NCBI RefSeq assembly: GCF_003054555.1 | Contig: NZ_CP026304.1 | Location: 2,480,001-2,544,000, forward strand | Direction: 5' to 3' | Length of the DNA: 64,000 nt | Source: Streptomyces lunaelactis | GTDB lineage: Bacteria; Actinomycetota; Actinomycetes; Streptomycetales; Streptomycetaceae | Shown here: piece after piece, positions 15,859-24,291 of the stretch | Position numbering within the stretch: the stretch's first letter is position 1 | Layout of the letters: each line of letters opens with the position of its first letter | Position numbers and translations under genes: made by a program | Notes under the pieces: generated by a model | Seen by the model: only the letters and a program-made list of their open reading frames with translations | Told to the model about the DNA's origin: nothing | The model's database searches: none

Positions 15859-17172
15859 ATGCAGGAGACCAAGTTGCGCCAATTGGTGCAGGCGCGCCGG
15901 TGGACCACCTACCCGGCGTTCCTCGCCCAATTCCACCGGGCCGCGCGAGTCGTCGCCGAGCGTGACTTCGATCCCCGGCTGGCCTCCTTGACCATCTCGG
16001 AGAAGACGTTCAAGCGATGGCTTACCGGTCAGGTGCGGACTCAGCCCCGACCGGACGTCGTCCGCGTCCTGGAAGCGCTATTCGACCAGCCCATCAGCGT
16101 GTTGTTCCAAGGGGTGCGCGAGACCGCGCCCGGTCTTCCCCCTGGCGAGACGAACGGGCCTTCTGCAGAGAGGCAGATCCACATGGCAGCTCAGCGTGCC
16201 CTGCGATTCTCGACTCTGGTGTTGAGTGATGAGCTGTCCTCGGACACCATCGGGACACTCCACGACGAAGCCACGAGGATATCTCTGGCCTACGCCGTCG
16301 ATCCCGCGCCGAATCTGATCGCGGACCTTCTCGACCTCCAGGACATCACCTTCACACTGACTGAGGGCCGCCATCGGCCGGACCGGTCGCGGGAGTTGCA
16401 CTTCCTGGCGGGTGTGGCCTCCGGGCTGATGGCCAAGGCCAGCTTGGATTTGGGCAACCCCCGCGCCGCGTTGACCCAGGCCAAGGTCGCCTTGCTCTGT
16501 GCAGAGAGGGCCGGCCACCACGAACTCGCCGCGAAGATAATTTCCTGGCAGGCCCTCACCGCGTACTGGGCAGGCTGGTCACGGCAGGCCGTTGACTTCG
16601 CCCGGCAGGGCGCCTCGCTCGGCACCGGGGGCCGTGTCAGCATCTTCTTGCCCGCCGTCGAGGCCCGCGCCCATGCCGAACTGGGCGACCGCGAGTCCGC
16701 CGTGACTGCGCTGGCGGCGGCAGAGGAGGCCGCCCACCGGCATGAGACGACCGACCTCGACGGCTTGGGTGGGCTGTTCGACTTCCCCCACTGCCGGCAG
16801 GCGTACTTCCGCGCCGAGACCCATGTACTGCTCGACCCGGCTTCAGCCGACGCCGTGAGATCGGCGGACTATGCGGTTGCCGCGATGACGGCGGCGTCCC
16901 CCAGGGACAGGTACTTCGCGAACGAGGCGAGTGCGCGTGCCCACCAAGCGGTGACGAGGATCGCGACGGGGGACCTCGACGGGGCGCAGGAGGCCCTGGC
17001 CCCCGTTCTTGAACTCCCGGCCGGCTGCCGGAACCAGGACGTTGTCGTCAGCGTGATGCGGGCGCACCGCCAACTCGCCGATGCGGGCCGGCGCACGCCT
17101 GGAGCCGGTCGCTCTCTGCAGGAGCAGATCGAACACTTCGCCCGGACCGGACCTCGCTCACTCGGCATGTAG
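15859..17172 (+). CDS. XRE-like regulator with TPR-type C-terminal domain
   Basis: A 437-residue cytoplasmic protein. Residues 1-~80 form a helix-turn-helix unit (LRQLVQARRWTTYPAFLAQF ... LTISEKTFKRWLTGQ ... PDVVRVLEALF), like the DNA-binding domain of Streptomyces regulators related to NsdA. The rest is helical repeats (ALTQAKVALLCAERAGHHEL, ITWxAYWAGW-type pairs, AHAELGDRESAVTALAAAEEAA) resembling tetratricopeptide repeats used for protein or peptide binding. ATG 15859 has AGGAGAGG just upstream; ATG 15814 with GGCGGAG is an alternative adding 15 residues. It is divergent from the accessory region and may be its regulator or an independent developmental gene. Confidence 0.75.
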   Translation: MQETKLRQLVQARRWTTYPAFLAQFHRAARVVAERDFDPRLASLTISEKTFKRWLTGQVRTQPRPDVVRVLEALFDQPISVLFQGVRETAPGLPPGETNGPSAERQIHMAAQRALRFSTLVLSDELSSDTIGTLHDEATRISLAYAVDPAPNLIADLLDLQDITFTLTEGRHRPDRSRELHFLAGVASGLMAKASLDLGNPRAALTQAKVALLCAERAGHHELAAKIISWQALTAYWAGWSRQAVDFARQGASLGTGGRVSIFLPAVEARAHAELGDRESAVTALAAAEEAAHRHETTDLDGLGGLFDFPHCRQAYFRAETHVLLDPASADAVRSADYAVAAMTAASPRDRYFANEASARAHQAVTRIATGDLDGAQEALAPVLELPAGCRNQDVVVSVMRAHRQLADAGRRTPGAGRSLQEQIEHFARTGPRSLGM

Positions 17173-17297
17173 CCCTGTCGTTCCCGCTCCCGGCAGAAGG
17201 GGTCGTCCGGCAATGTGACGTTCGCTTGACCTTGCTGTGACGGCGCCGTGGCCGAACTCCGGATGTGAGAGCTACATCACTGGACCCGTGGGTATTG

Positions 17298-17334
17298 GTG
17301 AGGTAAGCCTCGGTTAAGTTAGGTCCGCCTCACC
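17298..17334. promoter_or_regulatory. Iron-box-like site before efeO
   Basis: Two overlapping partial matches to the DmdR/IdeR consensus: GTGAGGTAAGCCTCGGTTA (core AGGTAAGCCT exact) and TTAAGTTAGGTCCGCCTCAC. They lie 36-72 bp before the efeO start, where a repressor would block transcription. Confidence 0.7.
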
Positions 17335-17369
17335 TCCGTACCCCCCGTACTCGTCCTTGTGGAGCCCGT

Positions 17370-18512
17370 ATGCGAGCCGTCCGTCTGTCCGTCGTCACCG
17401 CCGCCGCAACCGCCGCTGCCCTGACCGCCGTCACGGGCTGCGCCGAGAAGAGCGATGCCAAGGGCTCCGCCGGTGCCGTTCAGGTCACCGCGAAGGACGA
17501 CGCCTGCGAGGTGTCGAAGAAGGAGTTCCCGGCCGGGCACGTCCAGCTCGACATCGAGAACAAGGGCTCCAAGGTCACCGAGGTCTACATCCTCTTCCCG
17601 GACGACCGCATCGTGTCCGAGCGCGAGAACATCGGCCCCGGCACGAAGCAGAAGCTCACCGCCGAAGTGAAGGCCGGTGACTACGAGATCGCCTGCAAGC
17701 CCGGCATGAAGGGCGACGGCATCCGCCAGAAGGTCACCGTCACCGGCGCCGGCAAGGCCGCCAAGCGCAGCCCGGAGATGGACGCCGCCGTCGCCGCGTA
17801 CCGCAAGTACGTGCAGACGCAGGCCGACGAGACGCTGCCGAAGGCCCAGGTGTTCGCGGACGCCGTCAAGGCGGGCGACATCGAGGCGGCCAAGAAGGCG
17901 TACGCCGACTCCCGTATCGGCTGGGAGCGCACCGAGCCGGTCGCCGAGTCCTTCGGTGACATCGACCCGAAGGTCGACCTGCGCGAGGACGGCGTGGAGA
18001 AGGGCCAGAAGTGGACCGGCTGGCACACACTCGAGAAGGCGCTGTGGCAGGACAAGAAGCTCGGCGCCGAGGAGAAGGCACTCGCCGACACCCTCATCAA
18101 GGACCTGACCGTCTGGCAGAAGAAGGTCGGTACGGCCGAGATCTCCCCGACCTCCGTGGCCAACGGCGCCAAGGAGCTCCTGGACGAGGTCGCCACCGGC
18201 AAGGTCACCGGTGAGGAGGAGCGCTACAGCCACACCGACCTCGTCGACTTCAAGGCGAACGTCGAGGGTGCGCAGATGTCGCACGAGCTGCTCAAGCCGG
18301 TCGCGTCCAAGAACGACCCGAAGCTCGTCGCCGAGCTGGACAAGCAGTTCGCGGCGCTGAACACGCTGCTCGACAAGTACCGCAAGGACACCAGCTCGTA
18401 CGAGTTCACCTCGTACGACAAGGTCGGCAAGGCGGAGCGCAAGGAGCTCAGCGACGCGGTCAACGCGCTCGCCGAGCCGCTCTCCAAGCTCGCCGCCGCG
18501 GTCACGAAGTAA
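17370..18512 (+). CDS. efeO: Iron uptake lipoprotein EfeO
   Basis: A 380-residue exported protein of the EfeUOB ferrous-iron system. A lipobox ending VTGC puts the lipid anchor on C24. Residues ~35-125 form the cupredoxin-like domain (VTAKDDACEVSKKEFPAGHV, YEIACKPGMKGDG) and ~135-380 the M75 imelysin-like domain with the HxxE metal motif at H219-E222 (GWHTLEKALW). Its job is to bind iron outside the membrane and hand it to EfeU. It is the first gene of the operon behind an iron box and is followed by efeB after 14 bases. Confidence 0.96.
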   Translation: MRAVRLSVVTAAATAAALTAVTGCAEKSDAKGSAGAVQVTAKDDACEVSKKEFPAGHVQLDIENKGSKVTEVYILFPDDRIVSERENIGPGTKQKLTAEVKAGDYEIACKPGMKGDGIRQKVTVTGAGKAAKRSPEMDAAVAAYRKYVQTQADETLPKAQVFADAVKAGDIEAAKKAYADSRIGWERTEPVAESFGDIDPKVDLREDGVEKGQKWTGWHTLEKALWQDKKLGAEEKALADTLIKDLTVWQKKVGTAEISPTSVANGAKELLDEVATGKVTGEEERYSHTDLVDFKANVEGAQMSHELLKPVASKNDPKLVAELDKQFAALNTLLDKYRKDTSSYEFTSYDKVGKAERKELSDAVNALAEPLSKLAAAVTK

Positions 18513-18526
18513 GGGGGGCACCGCAG

Positions 18527-19810
18527 ATGTCCGAGGAGACACAGGTGGCCGAGGAAACACAGGTGACCGCGGAGACCGGCGGCCGGGCGCCGTCGCGTCG
18601 TTCGCTGCTCGGCTGGGGCGGTGCCGGGCTCGCGCTCGGCGCGGCAGCGGCCGGCGGCGCGGTGGCCGCCGTACGCACCGGGGACCAGGCCGTGCCCGCC
18701 GCCGACAGCGGTGCGGCCATTCCCTTCCACGGCACGCACCAGGCCGGTATCGCCAGCGCCGTCCAGGACCGGCTGCACTTCGCCGCCTTCGACGTGAAGA
18801 CCAAGGACCGCGCCGAGCTGGTCCAGTTGCTCAAGGACTGGACGCGCGCGGCCGAGCGGATGGCAGCGGGCCACGCGGTCGGCGAAGGCGCCTTCGGCGG
18901 TCTCGAGGAGGCCCCGCCGGACGACACCGGCGAGGCGCTCGGACTCAAGCCGTCGCGGCTCACGCTGACCATCGGCTTCGGCCCGTCCCTCTTCGCCAAG
19001 GGCCGCTTCGGTCTTGAGGGCAAGCGCCCCGGGGCGCTGCTCGAGCTGCCGGCGTTCCCCGGCGACAATCTCGATCCGGCGCGCAGCGGCGGCGACTTGT
19101 GTGTCCAGGCGTGCGCGGACGACCCGCAGGTCGCGGTGCACGCGATCCGCAACCTCGCCCGGATCGGTTTCGGCAAGGTCGCGGTGCGCTGGTCGCAGCT
19201 CGGCTTCGGCAAGACGTCGTCGACGACGCCCGAGGCGCAGACCCCGCGCAACATGATGGGCTTCAAGGACGGCACCAGGAACATCGCCGGCACCGACAAC
19301 GCGGCGCTCGACAGGCATGTCTGGGTGGCCTCGAAGGACGGCGCCGGCTGGCTGGCCGGCGGCTCCTATCTCGTCGCCCGCCGGATCCGGATGAACATCG
19401 AGACCTGGGACCGGACCCCGCTCAAGGAGCAGGAGGACATCTTCGGCCGCGACAAGGGCGAGGGTGCCCCGGTCGGCAAGGCCAAGGAGCGCGACGAGCC
19501 GTTCCTGAAGGCCATGCTGCCGACCGCGCATGTGCGGCTCGCCCACCCGGACACCAACGACGGCGCGAAGCTGCTGCGCCGCGGCTATTCCTTCACGGAC
19601 GGCACGGACGGGCTCGGCCGCCTCGACGCGGGCCTGTTCTTCCTGGCGTACCAGCGCGATGTGCGCACCGGATTCATCCCGGTGCAGAACAGCCTGGCGC
19701 GCGCCGACGTCCTCAACGAGTACATCCAGCACGTGGGTTCCGCGCTGTTCGCGGTGCCGCCGGGCGTCCGGGACAAGGACGACTGGTGGGGCCGGGCGCT
19801 GTTCTCGTAG
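18527..19810 (+). CDS. efeB: Deferrochelatase/peroxidase EfeB (DyP type, Tat-exported)
   Basis: A 427-residue secreted heme peroxidase. A twin-arginine signal (SRRSLLGWGGAGLALG, RR at 24-25) sends it out folded. The DyP signature GFKDGTRN occurs near residue 245 (the Asp is catalytic) and the proximal heme histidine is probably in LDRHVWV soon after. In the family the enzyme oxidises Fe2+ before uptake and has been reported to release iron from heme. ATG at 18527 follows a GGGGGCACCGCAG leader. It sits between efeO and efeU in the operon. Confidence 0.95.
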   Translation: MSEETQVAEETQVTAETGGRAPSRRSLLGWGGAGLALGAAAAGGAVAAVRTGDQAVPAADSGAAIPFHGTHQAGIASAVQDRLHFAAFDVKTKDRAELVQLLKDWTRAAERMAAGHAVGEGAFGGLEEAPPDDTGEALGLKPSRLTLTIGFGPSLFAKGRFGLEGKRPGALLELPAFPGDNLDPARSGGDLCVQACADDPQVAVHAIRNLARIGFGKVAVRWSQLGFGKTSSTTPEAQTPRNMMGFKDGTRNIAGTDNAALDRHVWVASKDGAGWLAGGSYLVARRIRMNIETWDRTPLKEQEDIFGRDKGEGAPVGKAKERDEPFLKAMLPTAHVRLAHPDTNDGAKLLRRGYSFTDGTDGLGRLDAGLFFLAYQRDVRTGFIPVQNSLARADVLNEYIQHVGSALFAVPPGVRDKDDWWGRALFS

Positions 19811-19862
19811 CCGGACTCGTGGACGACTGGTAGACGGACCAGGAAACGGAAGGACCCCCGAC

Positions 19863-20840
19863 GTGTTCGGAAACTATCTGATCGGCCTGCGCGAGGGTCT
19901 GGAGGCCAGCCTGGTCGTCTGCATCCTGATCGCGTATCTGGTGAAGACGGAGCGGCGTGACGCGCTGCGTCCGATCTGGATCGGCATCGGGGTCGCGGTC
20001 GCGATCTCGCTGGGCTTCGGCTTCGCGCTCGAATTCGGCTCGCAGGAGCTGACGTTCGAGGCGCAGGAGCTGCTCGGCGGCTCGCTGTCGATCGTCGCGG
20101 TGTGCCTGGTGACCTGGATGGTCTTCTGGATGCGGCGCACGGCGCGGCATCTGAGGTCCGAGCTGCACGGCAAGCTGGACGCCGCGCTGCAGATGGGCAC
20201 GGGCGCCCTGGTCGCCACCGCGTTCCTGGCGGTGGGCCGCGAGGGCCTGGAGACTGCGCTGTTCGTGTGGGCCTCGGTACGGGCCAGCAGCGACGGCTCG
20301 TCCGCGCCGCTGGTCGGTGTGCTGCTCGGTATCGCCACCGCGATGCTGCTGGGCTGGCTGTTCTACCGGGGCGCGTTGAGGATCAACCTGGCGAAGTTCT
20401 TCACCTGGACCGGCGGAATGCTGGTGATCGTGGCGGCCGGCGTGCTGGCGTACGGCGTCCATGACCTGCAGGAGGCCCGCTTCCTCGGCGGTCTGGCGGA
20501 CAAGGCCTTCAACATCACCGCGACGATCCCGCCGGACAGTTGGTACGGCACGCTGCTGAAGGGCGTCTTCAACTTCCAGCCCGATCCGACCGTCCTCCAG
20601 GTCACGGTGTGGGCGCTGTATCTGATCCCGACGCTCGGGCTGTTTCTCGCCCCGGTAGGGTTCGGACGGTCAGTGGGGGTCAAGGAGCAGAAGGCAACCG
20701 ATGAGAAGGCTGAGTCGGGTGGGAAGTCCGCGCCGGGCGGCGACGGGGTTCGCGGCGATGACGGTGCTGTCCTTGACGGCGAGCGCGTGCGTGACGGTGC
20801 ACGGGGAGCGGGAAGTCGTACCGGCGGCGACGAAGGCTGA
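19863..20840 (+). CDS. efeU: Iron permease EfeU (FTR1 family)
   Basis: A 325-residue membrane protein with about seven transmembrane segments. Both REGLE iron-binding motifs are present: LREGLEASLVVCILIAYLV near the start and AVGREGLETALFVWASV in the fourth segment. GTG 19863 starts MFGNYLIGLREG directly. The protein normally ends soon after the last membrane helix; here a 45-residue Gly/Asp/Arg-rich tail (after GFGRSVGVKEQKATDEK) overlaps the next gene in another frame and looks unselected. Works with EfeO and EfeB; iron-regulated. Confidence 0.94.
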   Translation: MFGNYLIGLREGLEASLVVCILIAYLVKTERRDALRPIWIGIGVAVAISLGFGFALEFGSQELTFEAQELLGGSLSIVAVCLVTWMVFWMRRTARHLRSELHGKLDAALQMGTGALVATAFLAVGREGLETALFVWASVRASSDGSSAPLVGVLLGIATAMLLGWLFYRGALRINLAKFFTWTGGMLVIVAAGVLAYGVHDLQEARFLGGLADKAFNITATIPPDSWYGTLLKGVFNFQPDPTVLQVTVWALYLIPTLGLFLAPVGFGRSVGVKEQKATDEKAESGGKSAPGGDGVRGDDGAVLDGERVRDGARGAGSRTGGDEG

Positions 20841-21711
20841 AGCCGCCGAGGCGCTCAAGGAGTTCACCGAGGCGTACAACGCGGCCGACAAGGCCTATGA
20901 CCCGGCCCTGGACGCGGGCCGGGTCACCGGTGCGCTCGGTGCGATCAACCAGGCCGGGCTGAGGGCACGGAGCGTCAACTACCCGGACGGCAACCCGCAG
21001 CATGTGCCGCTGGAGCTGACGGACGCGAAGTACACCATCCCGAAGAAGGCCGGCTGGCCGCGCTGGTTCGTCGCCGACGTCGACTCCAACCGCGACCGGG
21101 ACAACGGCACCGCGGACAACCGCTGGGTGCTCGTCTTCCTGCGCAACGGCGCGGACCAGCTGTGGGAGGCGGCGTATCTGACGATCCTCTCCCCCACCAG
21201 GATCCCGGCCTTCAGGACCGACAAGGACGGCTGGGCCGAGCCCGTCGCCCCGGACAGCGCGACGCTGGCGGTCGCTCCCCGCAATCTGAGCGAGGAGTAC
21301 GCCTCGTACATCCAGACCGGGAAGCCGGAGCACTTCAAGGACGGCCTGCACACCTCGGGTTGGCGCGCCGACCGCAAGAAGAACGCGAACGTGCCGGGAA
21401 TGTCCACGCAGTACATCGACCAGCCGCTGGAAACCGACGACTTCGCGCCACTCGCTCTCGCCACCGAGGACGGCGGTGCGCTGGTCTTCTTCACCGTACG
21501 CAACTACGAGCGGCAGACGGCCGCGAAGGGTCTGCGGCCGAAGGTCCACCCGGATGTGAAGGCGCTGCTGACGGGCGAGGTGAAGTCCACGATCACCAAG
21601 GAGCGGATCGCCGGGCAGGCGGTGGCGGTGCCGCCGGCGGGCGGCGCGGAGGCGGGGAAGGTCACGGTGCTGGGCCGCCTGACGGGCCTGACCGCAGCGA
21701 AGGGCTCGTAG
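20701..21711 (+). CDS. Conserved lipoprotein, unknown function
   Basis: A 336-residue exported protein. Signal peptide MRRLSRVGSPRR plus hydrophobic stretch ends in a lipobox TASAC, with C30 as lipid anchor. The mature part is a mixed alpha/beta domain beginning KAEAAEALKEFTEAYNAADK, with aromatic-rich strands (PRWFVADVDSNRD, ADNRWVLVFLRNG) typical of a Streptomyces lipoprotein family without known role. ATG 20701 (AGAAGG six bases before) overlaps efeU by 140 bases; ATG 20758 would shorten the overlap but cut the positively charged n-region. Position suggests a link with the iron uptake operon, not proven. Confidence 0.8.
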   Translation: MRRLSRVGSPRRAATGFAAMTVLSLTASACVTVHGEREVVPAATKAEAAEALKEFTEAYNAADKAYDPALDAGRVTGALGAINQAGLRARSVNYPDGNPQHVPLELTDAKYTIPKKAGWPRWFVADVDSNRDRDNGTADNRWVLVFLRNGADQLWEAAYLTILSPTRIPAFRTDKDGWAEPVAPDSATLAVAPRNLSEEYASYIQTGKPEHFKDGLHTSGWRADRKKNANVPGMSTQYIDQPLETDDFAPLALATEDGGALVFFTVRNYERQTAAKGLRPKVHPDVKALLTGEVKSTITKERIAGQAVAVPPAGGAEAGKVTVLGRLTGLTAAKGS

Positions 21712-21780
21712 CGGTAAGGGACTTCGAGCCGGGCTCCACCCCGGACCCCGCGCCTCGAACGCCGGCGGGGCTCACAGGAA

Positions 21781-22533
21781 TCAGCGGCCTATCGGCCAGG
21801 CCACCTCATGCTGGTCCAGCTGCTCGTTCTCGCCCGCATACTTCGCGCACGCGTCCGTCAGGGTCTCCAGCAGCGTCAGCGGATCCGGCAGCTGATACTC
21901 AAGACCGCGCAGCCAGCTGACCTCGAGATCACCGGGCAGCCGCGCCGGCGGTACGGGGACGTAGCTGCCGCGGCAGTGCCAGCGCAGCCCCGGGTGCTCG
22001 TCCATCGTCTCGGGATGGCAGTCGAGCTCGCACGGCCACCACTCGTCCTCGTCCTCGGGGGTGCCTCGGGTGGCGGTGAAGAACAGCATCCGGTCCCCGC
22101 CGGACTCCGCGACCGGGCCGACCTCGATGTCCAGCTCGAGGAGACGGTCGAGAGCGCTGCGGCCGGCTTCCAGCGGGACGTCGAGCACGTCGTGGACCAT
22201 GCCGGTCGCGGTGATGAAGTTCGCCTGCGGTTGCCCCACCGCCCAGCGCTCGATCTGCGCGGGGTCGGTCGTGGACTGCGTCTGCCAGGCGAAGGAGACA
22301 GGGTGCCTGCCGGGCGTCGGACAGCCGATGCGCTCGCAGGAACATCGGTAGGCCACGGGGTACGCGGCGGGCGAGAGCGGCAGTCCGGCGGCAGCGGCGG
22401 CCAGCAGCAGGGTCACACGGCGGGAGTCATCGGCGTCGGTGTTCTTCGGGCGCCGGCGCAGCCACTGGGGCAGCCTGCTCTCCCGGGAGAGCCTGTTCTC
22501 CGTGCCGCGGTAGCGGCCGTTACCGTCGCCCAT
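21781..22533 (-). CDS. Prim-Pol-like (bifunctional primase/polymerase N-terminal) protein
   Basis: A 250-residue protein resembling stand-alone primase/polymerase N-terminal domains common in Streptomyces. The visible signature is LLLAAAAAGLPLSPAAYPVA followed by CSCERIGCPTPGRHPVSFAW (Cys-rich strand pair of the fold), then ANFITATGMVHDVLDVPLEAG, where the family places its D-h-D metal site (here DVLDV). The C-terminus YQLPDPLTLLETLTDACAKY is helical. It may be catalytically weak; no helicase or phage gene is adjacent. Annotated families with this domain are often of unknown cellular role. Confidence 0.75.
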   Translation of the reverse strand: MGDGNGRYRGTENRLSRESRLPQWLRRRPKNTDADDSRRVTLLLAAAAAGLPLSPAAYPVAYRCSCERIGCPTPGRHPVSFAWQTQSTTDPAQIERWAVGQPQANFITATGMVHDVLDVPLEAGRSALDRLLELDIEVGPVAESGGDRMLFFTATRGTPEDEDEWWPCELDCHPETMDEHPGLRWHCRGSYVPVPPARLPGDLEVSWLRGLEYQLPDPLTLLETLTDACAKYAGENEQLDQHEVAWPIGR

Positions 22534-22638
22534 CTATCCCCTCACACCTCACGCTCGCCCCCGGCGGACTCTGCCATGGTCCCACCATCCTGCTCCTCGG
22601 GTGGCCACAGTCCCCAACCGGGGTACCCGTCGGTACGC

Positions 22639-23244
22639 TCAGCGCCTCGCGGCGATGCCGTGGAGTGCGTACTCGACGATGGCGTCCGCGTACTCGTGGG
22701 TGAGCGGCAGCGTGCGCAGCAGCCAGCGGTGGGCGAGCGGTCCCGTGAACAGTTCCAGGGCGATGCGGGGGTCGATCCCGGCGCGCACCTCCCCGGCCTC
22801 CTGGGCCGCTCGCAGCCGCCTCACATACAGCTGGAGCTGCGGTTCGAGGAGTTTCTCGACGAACTGGGCGCCGAGCTCCGGGCTGACCACACCCTCGGCG
22901 GTGAGCGCGCGGGCGGGTGCGTCGTAGACGGGACTGTTCATCTCGTCGACGGTGGCGCGCAGCACGAGTTTGAGGTCGGCCTCGAGATCACCGGTGTCGG
23001 GGATCTCGGCCTCGCCGTCGGCGGCCTGCGCGGCGACGTCGAGGAATGCCTCCAGGAGGACGGCGGCCTTGGACGGCCACCAGCGGTAGATCGTCTGCTT
23101 GCCGACACCGGCGCGGGCGGCGATTGCCTCGATGGTCGTCCTGGCGTAGCCGACCTCGCCGACGAGGGCGAGGGAGGCGTCGTAGATGGCGCGGCGGGAG
23201 CGTTCACTGCGGCGGCTGGAGTCGGGCGCCCTGGTGTCGGTCAT
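22639..23244 (-). CDS. TetR-family transcriptional regulator
   Basis: A 201-residue one-component regulator. The N-terminal helix-turn-helix is clear (AIYDASLALVGEVGYARTTI, EAIAARAGVGKQTIYRWWPSKAAVL, residues ~18-65). The C-terminal ligand domain is helical and of the common TetR_C-type (ATVDEMNSPVYDAPARALTAE ... LHGIAARR). A perfect palindrome 27 bp before its start (CGAGACG-TAT-CGTCTCG) is a likely autoregulatory operator. It is divergent from the dimethylarginine-hydrolase-like gene, a candidate target. Confidence 0.92.
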   Translation of the reverse strand: MTDTRAPDSSRRSERSRRAIYDASLALVGEVGYARTTIEAIAARAGVGKQTIYRWWPSKAAVLLEAFLDVAAQAADGEAEIPDTGDLEADLKLVLRATVDEMNSPVYDAPARALTAEGVVSPELGAQFVEKLLEPQLQLYVRRLRAAQEAGEVRAGIDPRIALELFTGPLAHRWLLRTLPLTHEYADAIVEYALHGIAARR

Positions 23245-23270
23245 GGCGTCAATCTACCAACGGGGAGAAC

Positions 23271-23287
23271 CGAGACGTATCGTCTCG
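23271..23287. promoter_or_regulatory. Probable TetR operator
   Basis: CGAGACGTATCGTCTCG is a perfect 7-3-7 palindrome, 27-43 bp upstream of the TetR start codon, in the divergent promoter region. Confidence 0.65.
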
Positions 23288-23334
23288 ACTTCTGTGAAGT
23301 ACCGGCATACGGCACCGGGCGCGTCACCTACGAA

Positions 23335-23380
23335 ACGATGAACCACCCGTACAACACGATGAACCACCCGATCGGTTCAT
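23335..23380. promoter_or_regulatory. 21-bp-spaced direct repeats with an inverted half-site
   Basis: ACGATGAACCACCCG occurs at 23335-23349 and 23356-23370, exactly two helical turns apart, followed by GGTTCAT at 23374-23380, the reverse complement of the ATGAACC in each repeat. The layout suits cooperative binding of an Lrp-like or other dimeric regulator before the downstream hydrolase gene. The repeats also read as Thr-Met-Asn-His-Pro twice in the hydrolase frame. Confidence 0.4.
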
Positions 23381-23463
23381 GCGCGAGGGCACCCCAGGCC
23401 TCACCATGGGCTCACGCAGACCGCGTGCCCATTGCCGTACGTGTCGTACGTGAGGAGCCCTCA

Positions 23464-24288
23464 TTGCGCACATCCCCTCGTGACGCCTCGCCACGCCGCT
23501 ACCTGATGTGTCCGCCGGCCCATTACCGGGTCACGTACTCGATCAATCCCTGGATGGATCCCGCGAAACCGGTGGATCTGCCGCTGGCCCTCGCCCAGTG
23601 GGAGGACCTGCGCGACCGCTACCGCTCGCTCGGCCACACCGTCGAGCTGCTGGACCCGCGGGAAGGGCTGCCCGACATGGTCTTCGCGGCGAACGGCGCC
23701 ACCGTCGTCGACGGCCGTGTGCTCGGTGCCCGCTTCGCGTATCCGGAGCGCACCGCCGAGGCCGAGGTCCATCTCGACTGGTTCCGTGCCCACGGCTTCA
23801 CCGAGGTGCTCGAGCCCGGGCACATCAACGAGGGCGAGGGCGACTTCGCCGTCACCGCCACGTACATCCTGGCGGGGCGCGGCTTCCGGTCCAGTCCGCT
23901 CTCGCACGCCGAGGCGCAGGAGTTCTTCGGCCGGCCGGTCATCGGTCTCGATCTGGTGGACCCGCGCTACTACCACCTGGACACCGCGCTCAGCGTTCTG
24001 GACGACACGGCCGACGAGATCATGTACTACCCGGGCGCGTTCTCCCCGGGCAGCCGTTCCGTACTGGCCCGGCTCTTCCCCGACGCGCTGATCGCCGAGG
24101 AGCCGGCTGCCGCGGCTCTCGGTCTGAACGCGGTGAGCGACGGCCGCCATGTGCTGCTGCCGCAGGCGGCGGTCGGGCTCTTCGAGCCGCTGCGGGAGCG
24201 GGGGTTCGAGCCGATCGGCATGGACCTCGGTGAGCTGCTCAAGGGCGGCGGCAGCGTGAAGTGCTGCACGCAGGAGCTCCGCGGCTGA
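23464..24288 (+). CDS. Dimethylarginine dimethylaminohydrolase-like amidinotransferase-fold enzyme
   Basis: A 274-residue enzyme of the guanidino-modifying (pentein) fold. The family's His and Cys are visible: H171 in RYYHLDTALSVL and C267/C268 in GGGSVKCCTQEL; acidic substrate contacts are likely E124-D127 (EGEGDF) and D71 (DMVFAANG). Substrate is expected to be arginine, citrulline or a methylated arginine. TTG at 23464 has TGAGGAG six bases upstream and starts just before the conserved RRYLMCPPxxYRVTYSINPWM. Upstream in-frame ATGs (23338, 23359) lie in the repeat region and are judged not used. Divergent from TetR. Confidence 0.88.
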   Translation: MRTSPRDASPRRYLMCPPAHYRVTYSINPWMDPAKPVDLPLALAQWEDLRDRYRSLGHTVELLDPREGLPDMVFAANGATVVDGRVLGARFAYPERTAEAEVHLDWFRAHGFTEVLEPGHINEGEGDFAVTATYILAGRGFRSSPLSHAEAQEFFGRPVIGLDLVDPRYYHLDTALSVLDDTADEIMYYPGAFSPGSRSVLARLFPDALIAEEPAAAALGLNAVSDGRHVLLPQAAVGLFEPLRERGFEPIGMDLGELLKGGGSVKCCTQELRG

Positions 24289-24291
24289 GGA

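Noticed and set aside
21808..23460. Long plus-strand ORF through the primase-like and TetR genes
   Set aside because: Antisense shadow; both minus-strand genes have clear domains.
23338..23463. N-terminal extension of the dimethylarginine-hydrolase-like gene
   Set aside because: Family proteins start near RRYLMCPP; TTG 23464 has a good ribosome site.
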